Below are positions 10,275-18,702 of a stretch of DNA of 64,000 nt, piece by piece. Numbering within the stretch: the first letter of the stretch is position 1; each line of letters starts with the position of its first letter. The stretch spans positions 186,001-250,000 of the forward strand of contig NZ_BPUO01000001.1 of assembly GCF_022179805.1 (NCBI RefSeq). The letters are read 5' to 3'. Both the position numbers and the translations under genes were made by a program. The DNA comes from Cupriavidus pauculus (GTDB lineage Bacteria; Pseudomonadota; Gammaproteobacteria; Burkholderiales; Burkholderiaceae). The notes under the pieces were generated by a model. The model had not been told where the DNA came from. It was given only the letters and a program-made list of their open reading frames with translations, and did no database searches.

Positions 10275-10637
10275 TCAATTGACGGCGGCCGTCACCACCA
10301 CTTCGATCAGGTAGTCGGGGTTAGCCAGCTTGGCTTCCACGGTGGCGCGCGGCGGCGTATTGCCCTGCGGCACCCATGCGTCCCAGACTTCGTTCATCTC
10401 GCCGATGCGCGTGACGTCGGTCAGGAAGATCTGGCACATCAGGATGCGCGTCTTGTCGCTGCCGGCCTCGGCCAGCAGGCGGTCGATATGGCCAAGCACC
10501 TCGCGGGTCTGGCCGCGCAGGTCGGCCTTGGGATCCACCTCCGGCACCTGGCCGGCCAGGTAGACCACGCCATTGTGGACCGCGTATTCGGACAGGCGCT
10601 TGCCCACGTGGGCGCGCTTGAGGGTGTTGGTGCTCAT
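10275..10637 (-). CDS. Rid family (YjgF/YER057c/UK114) protein
   Basis: Rid proteins hydrolyse reactive enamine/imine intermediates made by PLP enzymes. The 120 aa match the family length. The C-terminal NTPPRATVEAKLANPDYLIE contains the Arg that binds substrate carboxylate in RidA-type members, and the N-terminal half has the typical YLAGQVPEVDPKADLRGQT. It is 16 nt upstream of relA and 35 nt downstream of the hydrolase, so the three genes may be cotranscribed. The subgroup and true substrate are unresolved. Confidence 0.88.
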   Translation of the reverse strand: MSTNTLKRAHVGKRLSEYAVHNGVVYLAGQVPEVDPKADLRGQTREVLGHIDRLLAEAGSDKTRILMCQIFLTDVTRIGEMNEVWDAWVPQGNTPPRATVEAKLANPDYLIEVVVTAAVN

Positions 10638-10672
10638 ATCAGGTTCTTCTCAACAGAAAACAGAAAATTTAG

Positions 10673-11554
10673 TTACGTACCCAGGAAGAATTCCCGGGCA
10701 ATGGCAATCTGGGCCGGATCGACAAACGTCGGCGCATGGCCCACGTCGGCAATCTCCACGCTCGATACCTGCTTGCCGCGCGCCACCATCTCGGCCACGG
10801 TTTCTCGCAGCAGCAGGTCCGACTGGGCGCCGCGCACCACGAGCGTGGGGCCAGGCGCCGCCTCGAACAGGTGCCACAGCGCCAGTTCGCCGGCCTGCAC
10901 CGCCTCGGGCGGCGTTTCCTTGAACGGCACGGCCAGGGCGGGATCATAGTGCAAGCCCCATTCCAGGCCCTCGTCACCCTGCACGGGCTTGAGGATGGCG
11001 CCGTTCAGCTCGCGCCACTGCTCCGGCGTATGGCGGCCGAACGATGCGCTGATCGTCTGCAGGTACGCCAGCCCTTCCTCGAACGTCTTGAAGCGCACGG
11101 GCAGGCCCAGGTAGGCGCCGATCCGCTCGATGGCCTGCAGCGTGATGCGCGGGCCCACGTCGTTGAGCAGCAGCTTGCGCACGGGCGACTTCGGCAGTCC
11201 GGCCAGGCCCATGCCGATCAGCCCGCCCATCGACGTGCCGAACCAGTCCACCTGCTCCACGTTCAGACGCGCGATCAGCGTGACCATGTCCGACCCATAT
11301 TGGGGCAGCACATAGTGGCGCGGATCGGCCAGCCACTCCGACCGGCCGCGTCCCACCACGTCGGGGCATACCACGCGATATTCGTCGGACATGGCCTGGG
11401 CCAGTACATCGAAGTCGCGCCCGGTACGGGTCAGGCCGTGCACGCACATCAGCACGCGCGGGTTCAGCGGGTCGCCCCATTCGTGATACGCCATGCGGTG
11501 CAGGCCCGACGGGCTGATGCACTGGACGAATCCGAGGCGCGGACTGGAAGACAT
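10673..11554 (-). CDS. Alpha/beta-fold hydrolase
   Basis: This 293-aa protein has the alpha/beta-hydrolase fold: the oxyanion region CVHGLTRTG, the nucleophile elbow GTSMGG (Ser, about residue 112), and a C-terminal GHAPTF carrying the catalytic His. No signal peptide is seen, so it is probably a cytoplasmic esterase or acyl hydrolase of unknown substrate. The frame is open farther upstream, but the ATG at 11554 (MSSSPRLGFV) has GGGGAG 6 nt before it. It is divergent from bdhA and probably heads the hydrolase-rid-relA run. Confidence 0.85.
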   Translation of the reverse strand: MSSSPRLGFVQCISPSGLHRMAYHEWGDPLNPRVLMCVHGLTRTGRDFDVLAQAMSDEYRVVCPDVVGRGRSEWLADPRHYVLPQYGSDMVTLIARLNVEQVDWFGTSMGGLIGMGLAGLPKSPVRKLLLNDVGPRITLQAIERIGAYLGLPVRFKTFEEGLAYLQTISASFGRHTPEQWRELNGAILKPVQGDEGLEWGLHYDPALAVPFKETPPEAVQAGELALWHLFEAAPGPTLVVRGAQSDLLLRETVAEMVARGKQVSSVEIADVGHAPTFVDPAQIAIAREFFLGT

Positions 11555-11687
11555 CTGTGGCTCCCCTGCTGATGCCGCCGCATCCCCTGCGGCGTGCGAG
11601 TGTTTCGGAAACTTCTGCCCGCGACGAAACGGCGGGCAAAACGTGGCGAAATACGCGTGACGAAATACGGCGCCAGGCCAAAGCCGG

Positions 11688-11710
11688 ATTGTACGCCCTG
11701 CGAGTACAAT
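11688..11710. promoter_or_regulatory. Inverted repeat upstream of bdhA
   Basis: ATTGTAC and GTACAAT form perfect 7-bp arms with a 9-nt spacer, 37 nt before the bdhA start, in the region divergent from the hydrolase. The right arm contains TACAAT, a good -10 hexamer for bdhA; the left arm is the same hexamer on the minus strand. It may be paired -10 boxes or a regulator site. Confidence 0.4.
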
Positions 11711-11747
11711 GCCACAGCACATCCTGACACTCCCGACGGAGGCTTAC

Positions 11748-12524
11748 ATGCTCAAAGGCAAGACGGCACTGGTCACGGGCTCGACCAGCGGTATCGGACT
11801 CGGCATCGCGCAGGCACTGGCCGCGCAAGGCGCCAATATCATCGTCAACGGATTCGGTGATGCCGACGGCGCAAAGGCGGAAATCGCCCGCGCCGGCAGC
11901 GGCATCCAGGTGGGCTACCACGGCGCCGACATGAGCAAGTCCGCGGAGATCGAGGACATGATGCGCTACGCCGAAAAGGACTTCGGCGGCGTGGACATCC
12001 TGGTCAACAACGCGGGCATCCAGTTCGTGGCCAAGATCGAGGAATTCCCGGTGGACAAGTGGGACGCGATCATCGCCATCAACCTGACCTCGGCGTTCCA
12101 CACCACCCGCTTGGCGCTGCCGTCGATGAAGGCGAAGAACTGGGGCCGCGTGATCAACGTCGCCTCCACCCATGGCCTGGTGGCCTCCGCTGAAAAGTCG
12201 GCCTACGTGGCGGCCAAGCATGGCATTGTCGGATTCACCAAGGTTACCGCGCTGGAAACCGCGCAGACCGGCGTCACCGCCAACGCGATCTGCCCGGGCT
12301 GGGTACTCACGCCGCTGGTGCAGAAGCAGGTGGAAGCGCGCGCGCAGCGCGAGGGCATTCCCGTCGAGCAGGCCAAACGTGAGCTGGTGCTGGAAAAGCA
12401 GCCGTCCGGGCAGTTCGTGACGCCGGAAGAGCTGGGCGCGCTGGCTGTATTCCTGTCCAGCGAGGCGGCCCGCCAGGTGCGCGGCGCTATCTGGAACATG
12501 GACGGCGGCTGGGTGGCGCAGTAA
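11748..12524 (+). CDS. bdhA: 3-hydroxybutyrate dehydrogenase
   Basis: This NAD-dependent short-chain dehydrogenase interconverts (R)-3-hydroxybutyrate and acetoacetate in polyhydroxybutyrate mobilisation. The 258 aa show the cofactor motif TGSTSGIG (residues 9-16), NNAG, the catalytic Ser-Tyr-Lys in NVASTHGLVASAEKSAYVAAKHG-type sequence, and the C-terminal IWNMDGGWVAQ typical of PHB-linked bacterial enzymes. The ATG at 11748 is preceded by GGAGG. CoA-transferase genes nearby (scoAB, 13107-14455) would take acetoacetate onward to acetoacetyl-CoA. DUF411 follows after 12 nt. Confidence 0.92.
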   Translation: MLKGKTALVTGSTSGIGLGIAQALAAQGANIIVNGFGDADGAKAEIARAGSGIQVGYHGADMSKSAEIEDMMRYAEKDFGGVDILVNNAGIQFVAKIEEFPVDKWDAIIAINLTSAFHTTRLALPSMKAKNWGRVINVASTHGLVASAEKSAYVAAKHGIVGFTKVTALETAQTGVTANAICPGWVLTPLVQKQVEARAQREGIPVEQAKRELVLEKQPSGQFVTPEELGALAVFLSSEAARQVRGAIWNMDGGWVAQ

Positions 12525-12536
12525 GGAGACCCGACC

Positions 12537-13028
12537 ATGACTCAACGCTCACGGCGCCAGGCGCTGCGCACGCTGGGTGCGGGCACGCTGCTGGCGTCCC
12601 CGCTGCTTTTTCCGCTGACTGCCCTGGCGCAATCGCCCAAGCCGCTGAAGATCGACGTCTACAAGACCGCGACCTGCGGTTGCTGCGAAGACTGGATCAA
12701 GCATCTGCGCGCCAACGGTTTCACGGTCGCCACGCACGATGTGGAAGACACCGGCGCATATCGTACGAAGTACGGCATTCCCGAGCGCTTCGGCTCGTGT
12801 CATACCGGTGTCATCGAAGGCTATGGAATCGAGGGGCACGTGCCAGCTTCTGACATCAAGAAGCTCGTGGCATCGAAGCCCAAGGCGGCCGGACTGGCTG
12901 TGCCGGGTATGCCGGCGGGTTCGCCGGGCATGGAATACGGTCCGCGCAAAGACCCGTTCGACGTGCTGCTGGTGAAGTCCGACGGCGCGGCGTCGGTATT
13001 TTCCAGCTACAACAAGGTAAAGAGCTGA
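12537..13028 (+). CDS. DUF411 family periplasmic protein
   Basis: A 163-aa product with a twin-Arg-containing export signal (SRRQALRTLGAGTLLASPLL, cleavage near ALAQS) and a DUF411 domain. The conserved YKTATCGCC cysteine motif (about residues 44-52) and GSCHTGVIEGYGIEGHVP follow. DUF411 proteins are often linked to copper resistance and have a thioredoxin-like shape, but their reaction is not established. It starts 12 nt after bdhA and is likely cotranscribed, although no functional link to ketone-body metabolism is evident. Confidence 0.85.
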   Translation: MTQRSRRQALRTLGAGTLLASPLLFPLTALAQSPKPLKIDVYKTATCGCCEDWIKHLRANGFTVATHDVEDTGAYRTKYGIPERFGSCHTGVIEGYGIEGHVPASDIKKLVASKPKAAGLAVPGMPAGSPGMEYGPRKDPFDVLLVKSDGAASVFSSYNKVKS

Positions 13029-13060
13029 CGAGCTGAAGGCCTGACGGCCTGGCTTCAGCG

Positions 13061-13085
13061 CCCTCTCCCGCCACGCGGGAGAGGG
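13061..13085. repeat. Dispersed CCCTCTCCCG hairpin, copy 1
   Basis: A perfect 10-bp stem (CCCTCTCCCG / CGGGAGAGGG) with a 5-nt loop lies between the converging DUF411 and scoB genes. Longer relatives occur at 15179-15213 and 54390-54422. It may also act as a bidirectional terminator. Confidence 0.8.
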
Positions 13086-13106
13086 TGAACTACCCTAGGC
13101 AGTGCC

Positions 13107-13745
13107 TCAGATCAGTTCGGCTTCGGTCTTCGACTGAACTTCCTCGCGCGTCACGCCCGGCGCGGTTTCCACCAGCTTCAGACCCTGCGGGGTGATATCC
13201 ATCACCGCCAGGTCGGTGATGATGCGGTTCACCACGCCCACGCCAGTCAGCGGCAGGTTGCATTCCTTCAGGATCTTCAGGTCCTCGGTGCCGTCCTTCT
13301 TCTTGGCGGTGTGTTCCATCAGCACCACCACGCGGCCCACGCCTGCCACCAGGTCCATCGCGCCGCCCATGCCCTTGACCATCTTGCCCGGGATCATCCA
13401 GTTGGCCAGGTCGCCGCGCTGGTTCACCTGCATGGCGCCCAGGATGGCCAGGTTGATCTTGCCGCCGCGAATCATCGCGAACGAATCAGCCGACGAGAAG
13501 ATCGACGAGCCCGGCAGCGTCGTCACGGTCTGCTTGCCGGCATTGATCATGTCGGCGTCCACTTCTTCCTCGGTCGGGAACGGGCCGATGCCCAGCAGGC
13601 CGTTTTCCGACTGCAGCCACACTTCCATGCCCTGCGGCACATGGTTGGCCACCAGCGTCGGCAGGCCGATGCCCAGGTTTACATAGAAGCCGTCCTGCAG
13701 TTCGGCAGCCGCGCGGGCGGCCATCTCATCACGTGTCCATGCCAT
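13107..13745 (-). CDS. scoB: 3-oxoacid CoA-transferase subunit B
   Basis: This beta subunit of succinyl-CoA:3-ketoacid CoA-transferase activates acetoacetate to acetoacetyl-CoA. The 212 aa contain [12 protein letters not shown], whose Glu forms the covalent glutamyl-CoA intermediate (about residue 47), and [19 protein letters not shown]. It begins 11 nt after scoA on the same strand. Its neighbourhood with bdhA supports a role in ketone-body/PHB use. Substrate preference cannot be read from the sequence alone. Confidence 0.95.
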   Translation of the reverse strand: MAWTRDEMAARAAAELQDGFYVNLGIGLPTLVANHVPQGMEVWLQSENGLLGIGPFPTEEEVDADMINAGKQTVTTLPGSSIFSSADSFAMIRGGKINLAILGAMQVNQRGDLANWMIPGKMVKGMGGAMDLVAGVGRVVVLMEHTAKKKDGTEDLKILKECNLPLTGVGVVNRIITDLAVMDITPQGLKLVETAPGVTREEVQSKTEAELI

Positions 13746-13756
13746 GATCTGTCTCC

Positions 13757-14455
13757 TTACTTGGCACGCACGGTGCGCTGTTCGATGCGTTTCTCGGGGT
13801 TGGTGTTCAGCACGATGCGGTGCACGAAGATGCCGGGCAGGTGCACGTCGTCCGGGTCGATCTCGCCGATCTCGACGATTTCTTCCACCTCAGCGATCGT
13901 GACCTTGCCGGACATGGCGCACACCGGGTTGAAGTTGCGCGCCGTGCGGCGGAACACCAGGTTGCCGGCCTTGTCGGCCTTCTGGGCCTTGACGATGGCC
14001 ACGTCGGACACCAGCGATTGCTCCATCACGTAGGTTTCGCCGTTGAATTCGCGCGTTTCCTTGCCGTCGGCGACGATCGTGCCCACGCCGGTCTTGGTGA
14101 AGAACGCGGGAATGCCCGAGCCACCGGCGCGCAGCTTCTCGGCCAGCGTGCCCTGCGGCGTGAATTCGAGCTCGAGTTCGCCGGCCAGGTACTGGCGCTC
14201 GAACTCCTTGTTCTCGCCCACGTACGACGAGATCATCTTGCGGATCTGGCGCGTGGCCAGCAGCTGGCCCAGGCCAAAGCCGTCCACGCCGGCGTTGTTG
14301 GAGATGCAGGTGAGCTGCTTGGCGCCGCTGTCGCGCAGTGCCGCGATCAGCGCTTCGGGGATGCCGCACAGACCGAAACCGCCCACGGCGATCGTCTGGC
14401 CGTCGCGTACGACGCCCGCAAGCGCCTCGGCGGCGCTGGCGTAGACCTTGTTCAT
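13757..14455 (-). CDS. scoA: 3-oxoacid CoA-transferase subunit A
   Basis: The alpha subunit partners scoB. The 232 aa start [20 protein letters not shown] and contain [16 protein letters not shown] (CoA-binding loop) and the typical [12 protein letters not shown]. The frame is open for 62 codons upstream, but the ATG at 14455 has a GGAG element (GGAAGGAGCG, minus strand) close by and gives the family length. It is divergent from the PAS-LuxR regulator gene, which may control it. Confidence 0.95.
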   Translation of the reverse strand: MNKVYASAAEALAGVVRDGQTIAVGGFGLCGIPEALIAALRDSGAKQLTCISNNAGVDGFGLGQLLATRQIRKMISSYVGENKEFERQYLAGELELEFTPQGTLAEKLRAGGSGIPAFFTKTGVGTIVADGKETREFNGETYVMEQSLVSDVAIVKAQKADKAGNLVFRRTARNFNPVCAMSGKVTIAEVEEIVEIGEIDPDDVHLPGIFVHRIVLNTNPEKRIEQRTVRAK

Positions 14456-14512
14456 GTTCGCTCCTTCCTCGGTAGTCCCGCTCTTGTCGCGGCCAGTTGG
14501 CCACACGCGGAA

Positions 14513-14528
14513 ATTGTAACGGTACAAT
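14513..14528. promoter_or_regulatory. ATTGTA-N4-TACAAT palindrome in the scoA/luxR divergent region
   Basis: A perfect 6-bp inverted repeat with a 4-nt centre. Each arm is a -10-like TACAAT read outward, pointing to scoA on one strand and to the regulator on the other. The same half-sites occur upstream of bdhA with a longer spacer. No good -35 elements were found at 16-18 nt. Confidence 0.4.
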
Positions 14529-14613
14529 CGGCGGTCAGGCGCCGCCGTCGACGCCCCAAAGGATACGTCAACGTACGCCGCAAACGCCATTACGTAAAAG
14601 TACATAAGGGATA

Positions 14614-15159
14614 ATGCCGTCCATCGACTACCAGACCGCATTCCAGCTGGCTCCGGTCGGGCTGGTGCTCTCGCGCGCCCGCATGATCGAGGACTGCAAC
14701 GACGAGGTCTGCCGCATCTTCGGCACCACGCGCGACGCGCTGATGGGCCAGTCGTTCCAGGTGCTCTACCCCACCGCCGACGAATTCGAGCGCACCGGCG
14801 CCCGCATCGTGCCGGTCATGAACACCAAGGGTCTGTACTCGGACGAACGGATCATGAAGCGCGCCAGCGGCGAGCTGTTCTGGTGCCATGTCACCGGCCG
14901 CGCGCTCGACCGCAAGGAGCCGCTGGGCGTGGGCATCTGGACCTTCGAGGATCTTTCTCAGAAACGGCCGGTTACGGCCGAACTGACCGCACGCGAGCGC
15001 GATATCGCCGCGCAGCTGGTGGAAGGCAAGACCAGCAAGCAGATCGGCAAGTTGCTGGCGATCAGCCCGCGCACCGTGGACATCTACCGGGCACGGCTGA
15101 TGAAGAAATACGGCGCGCATACGGCCGTGGATCTGGTTCAGCGGCTGGTGAACCACTGA
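14614..15159 (+). CDS. PAS-LuxR family transcriptional regulator
   Basis: A 181-aa regulator: an N-terminal PAS sensor domain (about 5-115; FQLAPVGLVLSRARMIEDCN opens it) and a C-terminal LuxR/GerE helix-turn-helix (about 122-178; LTARERDIAAQLVEGKTSKQI...ISPRTVDIYRARLMKKY). No receiver domain is present, so the PAS domain probably binds a ligand or cofactor directly. It is divergent from scoA, making the CoA-transferase operon its first candidate target. The promoter region between them carries an ATTGTA-N4-TACAAT palindrome. Confidence 0.88.
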   Translation: MPSIDYQTAFQLAPVGLVLSRARMIEDCNDEVCRIFGTTRDALMGQSFQVLYPTADEFERTGARIVPVMNTKGLYSDERIMKRASGELFWCHVTGRALDRKEPLGVGIWTFEDLSQKRPVTAELTARERDIAAQLVEGKTSKQIGKLLAISPRTVDIYRARLMKKYGAHTAVDLVQRLVNH

Positions 15160-15178
15160 GGAAGGATTCTGTACGGGG

Positions 15179-15213
15179 TGCTCCCCTCTCCCGCGCAGCG
15201 GGAGAGGGGAGCA
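15179..15213. repeat. Dispersed CCCTCTCCCG hairpin, copy 2
   Basis: A 16-bp perfect stem (TGCTCCCCTCTCCCGC and its complement) with a 3-nt loop lies between the converging PAS-LuxR and thioesterase genes. A short A-run follows on the plus strand, so on the minus strand a T-run precedes it. It shares its core with copies at 13061 and 54390. Confidence 0.85.
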
Positions 15214-15231
15214 AAACCAAGGGGAAAGAAT

Positions 15232-15633
15232 TCACCCCTCGATCAACTTCCGGATTTCCGCCGGCACCGGCACGCTCTTCTCCACCGCGTAGTCGCACCA
15301 AACGACCTTGGCACCACCCTCCGCCCAGACCACATCGGGCAGGTCGGTGCGGCGGATCTCGATTTTCGTCTCGAAGCTCGACCGCCCCAACTGCCCCGCG
15401 TACACCCGGCACTCGATGTCGCCGGGGTAGCGCAGCTGCTTCAGGAACGTCATGTGGGCGTTGATCAGTACGGGTCCCTGCCCGTTGGCATCCTTGCCGT
15501 TGCGGCCAATCGACTCGAACCATTCGATCCGCGCCTGCTCGAGGTAGCGAAAATAGACAGTGTTGTTGACATGGCCCATAGCGTCCATGTCACCCCACCG
15601 GATCGGCATGACGCTGGTGAAGACGTGCTTCAT
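15232..15633 (-). CDS. Acyl-CoA thioesterase (YbgC/4HBT hot-dog family)
   Basis: This 133-aa single hot-dog protein has the family motif RWGDMDAMGHVNNTVYFRYLEQAR (given here in two parts: RWGDMDAMGHVNN with the catalytic Asp, then TVYFRYLEQAR), typical of 4-hydroxybenzoyl-CoA thioesterase/YbgC members that hydrolyse acyl-CoA thioesters. Its ATG overlaps the dctP stop codon (TGATG), so it is translationally coupled to the TRAP genes and closes that operon. The linkage suggests it acts on a CoA ester formed from the transported acid. Confidence 0.88.
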   Translation of the reverse strand: MKHVFTSVMPIRWGDMDAMGHVNNTVYFRYLEQARIEWFESIGRNGKDANGQGPVLINAHMTFLKQLRYPGDIECRVYAGQLGRSSFETKIEIRRTDLPDVVWAEGGAKVVWCDYAVEKSVPVPAEIRKLIEG

Positions 15634-16661
15634 CAGCGCTTGCCGATCGACGCTTCGGCCTTGGTCACCAGGTCGGCGCCAATCTGCTTCTTCCACTTGT
15701 CGTAGACCTTGGCCGTGGCCTTCTTGAACGCATCGTGCTCGGCCGGGCTCAGCGTGGTGACCTTCACGCCGTGCTGCTCCATATCCTTCCAGGCCGGCGC
15801 GCCCGCTTCCACCAGGCCCTTGCGGGCCAGCGCGATTTCCTGCTTGCCGGCGTCGATGGCGGCCTGCTTCACGATCTCACGGTCAGCCGGCGTCCAGCTT
15901 TCCCAGATCTGCTTGTTGACCACGAAGATCAGCGGGTCGGCCACGTAGCCCCAGGTCGTCACGTACTTCTGGCCCACCGTGTACAGCTTGGCGGCGGCAA
16001 ACACGCTTTGCGGGTTTTCCTGGCCGTCCACGGCGCCCGACGCCATGGCCGGCTGGGCGTCGGCCCAGCTCATCTGCGTCGGGTTGGCGCCCAGCGCGTT
16101 GAACGTCTCGATGTACAGCGGCGAACCCACCACGCGCAGCTTCATGCCCTTGAGGTCTTCGGGCTTGCGGATTTCGTGCTTGGAGTTCGACACTTCACGG
16201 AAGCCGTTCTCGCCCCAGGCCAGCGGCACCACGCCGGCCTTTTCCAGCGTGGCGAAGATCGACTTGCCGACCTCACCCTGCGTCAGCGAATCCAGCGCCT
16301 TGTAGTCGGGCATCAGGAACGGCAGCGAGAACAGGTTCAGTTCCTTGACCTGCGGCGACCAGTTGATGGTCGACCCCACTGCCATATCGATCACGCCCTG
16401 GCGAATGGCCGAGAACTCGCGCGTCTGGTCGCCGGCCACCAGCGACGTGCCCGGGTACAGCTTGATGTTGATACGGCCGCTGGTACGCTGGCGCACCAGA
16501 TCCGCCCAGATCTCGCCGCCCTTGCCCCACGGGAATGCGGGGCCCAGCACCAGCGACATCTTGTACTCGGACTTGTAGGTCTGCGCCATGGCGGCCGGCG
16601 CCGTGAAGGCGGCAGCGGCGATCGAGGCGGCAACGGACAGCATCAGGGCACGACGTTTCAT
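15633..16661 (-). CDS. dctP: TRAP transporter substrate-binding protein (DctP family)
   Basis: The periplasmic receptor of a TRAP transporter, capturing a carboxylate for sodium-driven import. The 342 aa start with a Sec signal (MKRRALMLSVAASIAAAAF, cleavage near AMAQT), followed by the DctP fold. LKGMKLRVVGSPLYIETFNALGANP carries the conserved Arg that pairs with the ligand carboxylate (about residue 168). The ATG at 16661 has GAGGAG 8 nt upstream; earlier in-frame starts lack this. It follows dctM by 40 nt. The substrate is unknown. Confidence 0.92.
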   Translation of the reverse strand: MKRRALMLSVAASIAAAAFTAPAAMAQTYKSEYKMSLVLGPAFPWGKGGEIWADLVRQRTSGRINIKLYPGTSLVAGDQTREFSAIRQGVIDMAVGSTINWSPQVKELNLFSLPFLMPDYKALDSLTQGEVGKSIFATLEKAGVVPLAWGENGFREVSNSKHEIRKPEDLKGMKLRVVGSPLYIETFNALGANPTQMSWADAQPAMASGAVDGQENPQSVFAAAKLYTVGQKYVTTWGYVADPLIFVVNKQIWESWTPADREIVKQAAIDAGKQEIALARKGLVEAGAPAWKDMEQHGVKVTTLSPAEHDAFKKATAKVYDKWKKQIGADLVTKAEASIGKR

Positions 16662-16701
16662 TCGGGAATCTCCTCGTTTCATCTTCTTGGTTGCACTCAA
16701 A

Positions 16702-18006
16702 TCAATAGCCAAGGTAATCGGGCAGCCAGGTGGCCAGCGGCGGATAGGCCAGCACCATCAGCATGGCGATGAACATCGCCAGCAGCATCCAGATCACCCA
16801 GGGCACGGTTTCTTCCATGCGCACGCGGGCAATGCGGCACGACACCATCAGGTTCACGGCCAGCGGCGGCGTGAACTGGCCCAGCGCCACCTTCAGCGTC
16901 AGCACCACGCCGAACCACACCGGATTCCAGTGGAAGGCATTGGCAATGGGCAGCAGCAGCGGCACGAAGATCAGGAAGATCGAGATGCCGTCCAGGAACA
17001 TGCCCACCGTCATCAGCAGCAGCACGATCAGCGCCAGCACGCCGTACTCGCCCAGCCCGGAATTCGCGATGGCATGGGCCAGCGGGTCGATCACGCCCAG
17101 CGTGGACAGCGCATAGGCAAAGATGCCGGCCAGCGCCACCACCAGCAGGATCACGGCCGACGTTTCCGCCGCTTCCTGGAAGATCGTGAACAGGTCGCGC
17201 ATGCCGATGCTGCGGTAGATCACCATGCCGACGAACAGCCCGTAGACCACTGCCACCACGGCGGCCTCGGTCGGCGTGAACCAGCCCGCCCGCATGCCGC
17301 CCAGGATCAGGAACGGCGCCACCAGGCCCCAGGCGGCCTCGCGCAGGCTCTTCCAGAACGGCGGACGCGGCAGCCCGGCCTCGATATGTCCCATGTTGTG
17401 CTTGCGCGCCAGCCACACGGCCGGCACGATCAGCGCCACGCCGGCCAGGATGCCCGGAATCATGCCCGCCGCGAACAGCGCCGGCACCGATGCGCCCGGC
17501 ACCAGCACGCTATAGATGATGAATGCCACCGACGGCGGAATCAGGATGTCAGTGGCCGCCGCGGCGCCCACCACCGCGGCGCTGTAGGAGCCCGGATAGC
17601 CCGCGCGCGACATCGCCGCGATCATCACGCCGCCCACGGCCGCCGCGTTGGCGGGGCCAGAGCCCGAGATACCGCCCAGGAACATCGCCACCAGGATGGC
17701 CACCAGCGGCAGCATGCCCGGACCACGTCCGACGATGGCGATGGCAAAAGTCACCAGCCGTTGCGCCACGCCGGACCGGTCGAAGATCGACCCCACCAGC
17801 ACGAACATCGGAATGGCCAGCAGCGGATACTTGGCCAGGCCGGCATAGAAGTTCTGCGGCACGGCCAGCAGGCCGAACATCTGCGTATCGAGGTTAGACA
17901 GGCCGATGGCAACCAGCCCGCCAAGCCCCAGCGACACGCCGATCGGCACGCCCAGCAGCATCAGGCCGATGAACACCACGAAGAGAATGATGGCGACGAG
18001 AGTCAT
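16702..18006 (-). CDS. dctM: TRAP transporter large permease (DctM family)
   Basis: The 434-aa, roughly 12-helix membrane subunit forms the transport path of the TRAP system. It begins MTLVAIILFVVFIGLMLLGVP; GISGSGPANAAAVG and the hydrophobic repeats are typical of DctM. The ATG at 18006 overlaps the dctQ stop codon by 4 nt, showing translational coupling, so the upstream extension of the frame is not coding. Confidence 0.94.
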   Translation of the reverse strand: MTLVAIILFVVFIGLMLLGVPIGVSLGLGGLVAIGLSNLDTQMFGLLAVPQNFYAGLAKYPLLAIPMFVLVGSIFDRSGVAQRLVTFAIAIVGRGPGMLPLVAILVAMFLGGISGSGPANAAAVGGVMIAAMSRAGYPGSYSAAVVGAAAATDILIPPSVAFIIYSVLVPGASVPALFAAGMIPGILAGVALIVPAVWLARKHNMGHIEAGLPRPPFWKSLREAAWGLVAPFLILGGMRAGWFTPTEAAVVAVVYGLFVGMVIYRSIGMRDLFTIFQEAAETSAVILLVVALAGIFAYALSTLGVIDPLAHAIANSGLGEYGVLALIVLLLMTVGMFLDGISIFLIFVPLLLPIANAFHWNPVWFGVVLTLKVALGQFTPPLAVNLMVSCRIARVRMEETVPWVIWMLLAMFIAMLMVLAYPPLATWLPDYLGY

Positions 18007-18602
18007 TGCGCGCGCCCTCCTTCCTGCTTCAGGGCACGCAAGGCGCGGACGTTGCGCAGCGCCAGTGCCAGCGCGCGCAGCGAGATGGCCACCGACAGCA
18101 CCGGCAGCCAGACCGAATACCACCAGCTTGGCACGCCAATGCCCGGCGACGTTTCGCCGAACGCGTATTCATCCCAGGTAATGCGCACGCCGAGCACGGC
18201 CAGCGCCAGGAACATCACCGCCACGCCCAGGGCCGACAGGATGGCCAGCCGCCGCTGCCGCGTGGGGCTGCCACGCTCGAAGAAGTATTCGATGCGGATA
18301 TTGCGATCGCGCGCCACGGCGGCGCTGCCGGCCACCAGCGCCAGCACGATCATCAGGAATACCGAGAACTCCTCGGTCCATGCGAACGATTCGTCGGTGA
18401 AATAGCGCACCACCACATTGGCGAACGTGATGGCCACCAGCAGCACCATGACGATCACGCCAATCCAGTCCTCGATACGCGGTGAGATGCGAAATTCGCT
18501 GTCGCGCGCCTCGTCGACGGCTTCGGGCACGATTGCCGAATCGACGACGTGCTGCGGCCCGGCGTCGCGCCGTGCCTGTTCTTCTTGAGCCATTATTGTC
18601 AA
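18003..18602 (-). CDS. dctQ: TRAP transporter small permease (DctQ family)
   Basis: The small four-helix membrane subunit that partners DctM. The 199 aa have about 48 hydrophilic N-terminal residues, then four hydrophobic segments starting near WIGVIVMVLLVAITFANVVV, with the family TEEFSVFLMI motif. A TTG at 18602 has GGAGG 7 nt upstream; the ATG at 18593 (MAQEEQ) lies 16 nt from it, so TTG may be the real start. The gene is 100 nt downstream of an SDR gene, with a hairpin between. Confidence 0.9.
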   Translation of the reverse strand: MTIMAQEEQARRDAGPQHVVDSAIVPEAVDEARDSEFRISPRIEDWIGVIVMVLLVAITFANVVVRYFTDESFAWTEEFSVFLMIVLALVAGSAAVARDRNIRIEYFFERGSPTRQRRLAILSALGVAVMFLALAVLGVRITWDEYAFGETSPGIGVPSWWYSVWLPVLSVAISLRALALALRNVRALRALKQEGGRAQ

Positions 18603-18623
18603 ACCCCGGCCTCCGGTCCGGGT

Positions 18624-18649
18624 CGCTCCCGGCCGTGGGGCCCGGAGCG
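18624..18649 (-). repeat. Hairpin between SDR and dctQ
   Basis: CGCTCCCGGCC and GGCCCGGAGCG pair over 11 bp with one mismatch around a 4-nt loop, in the 100-nt gap between two same-strand genes. It may reduce readthrough or stabilise the upstream message. Confidence 0.4.
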
Positions 18650-18702
18650 TTTCTCCTGTTGCTTATTCTTCTAGGCCCGTCCCCTCCCCGAAGGGTCAGC
18701 GG

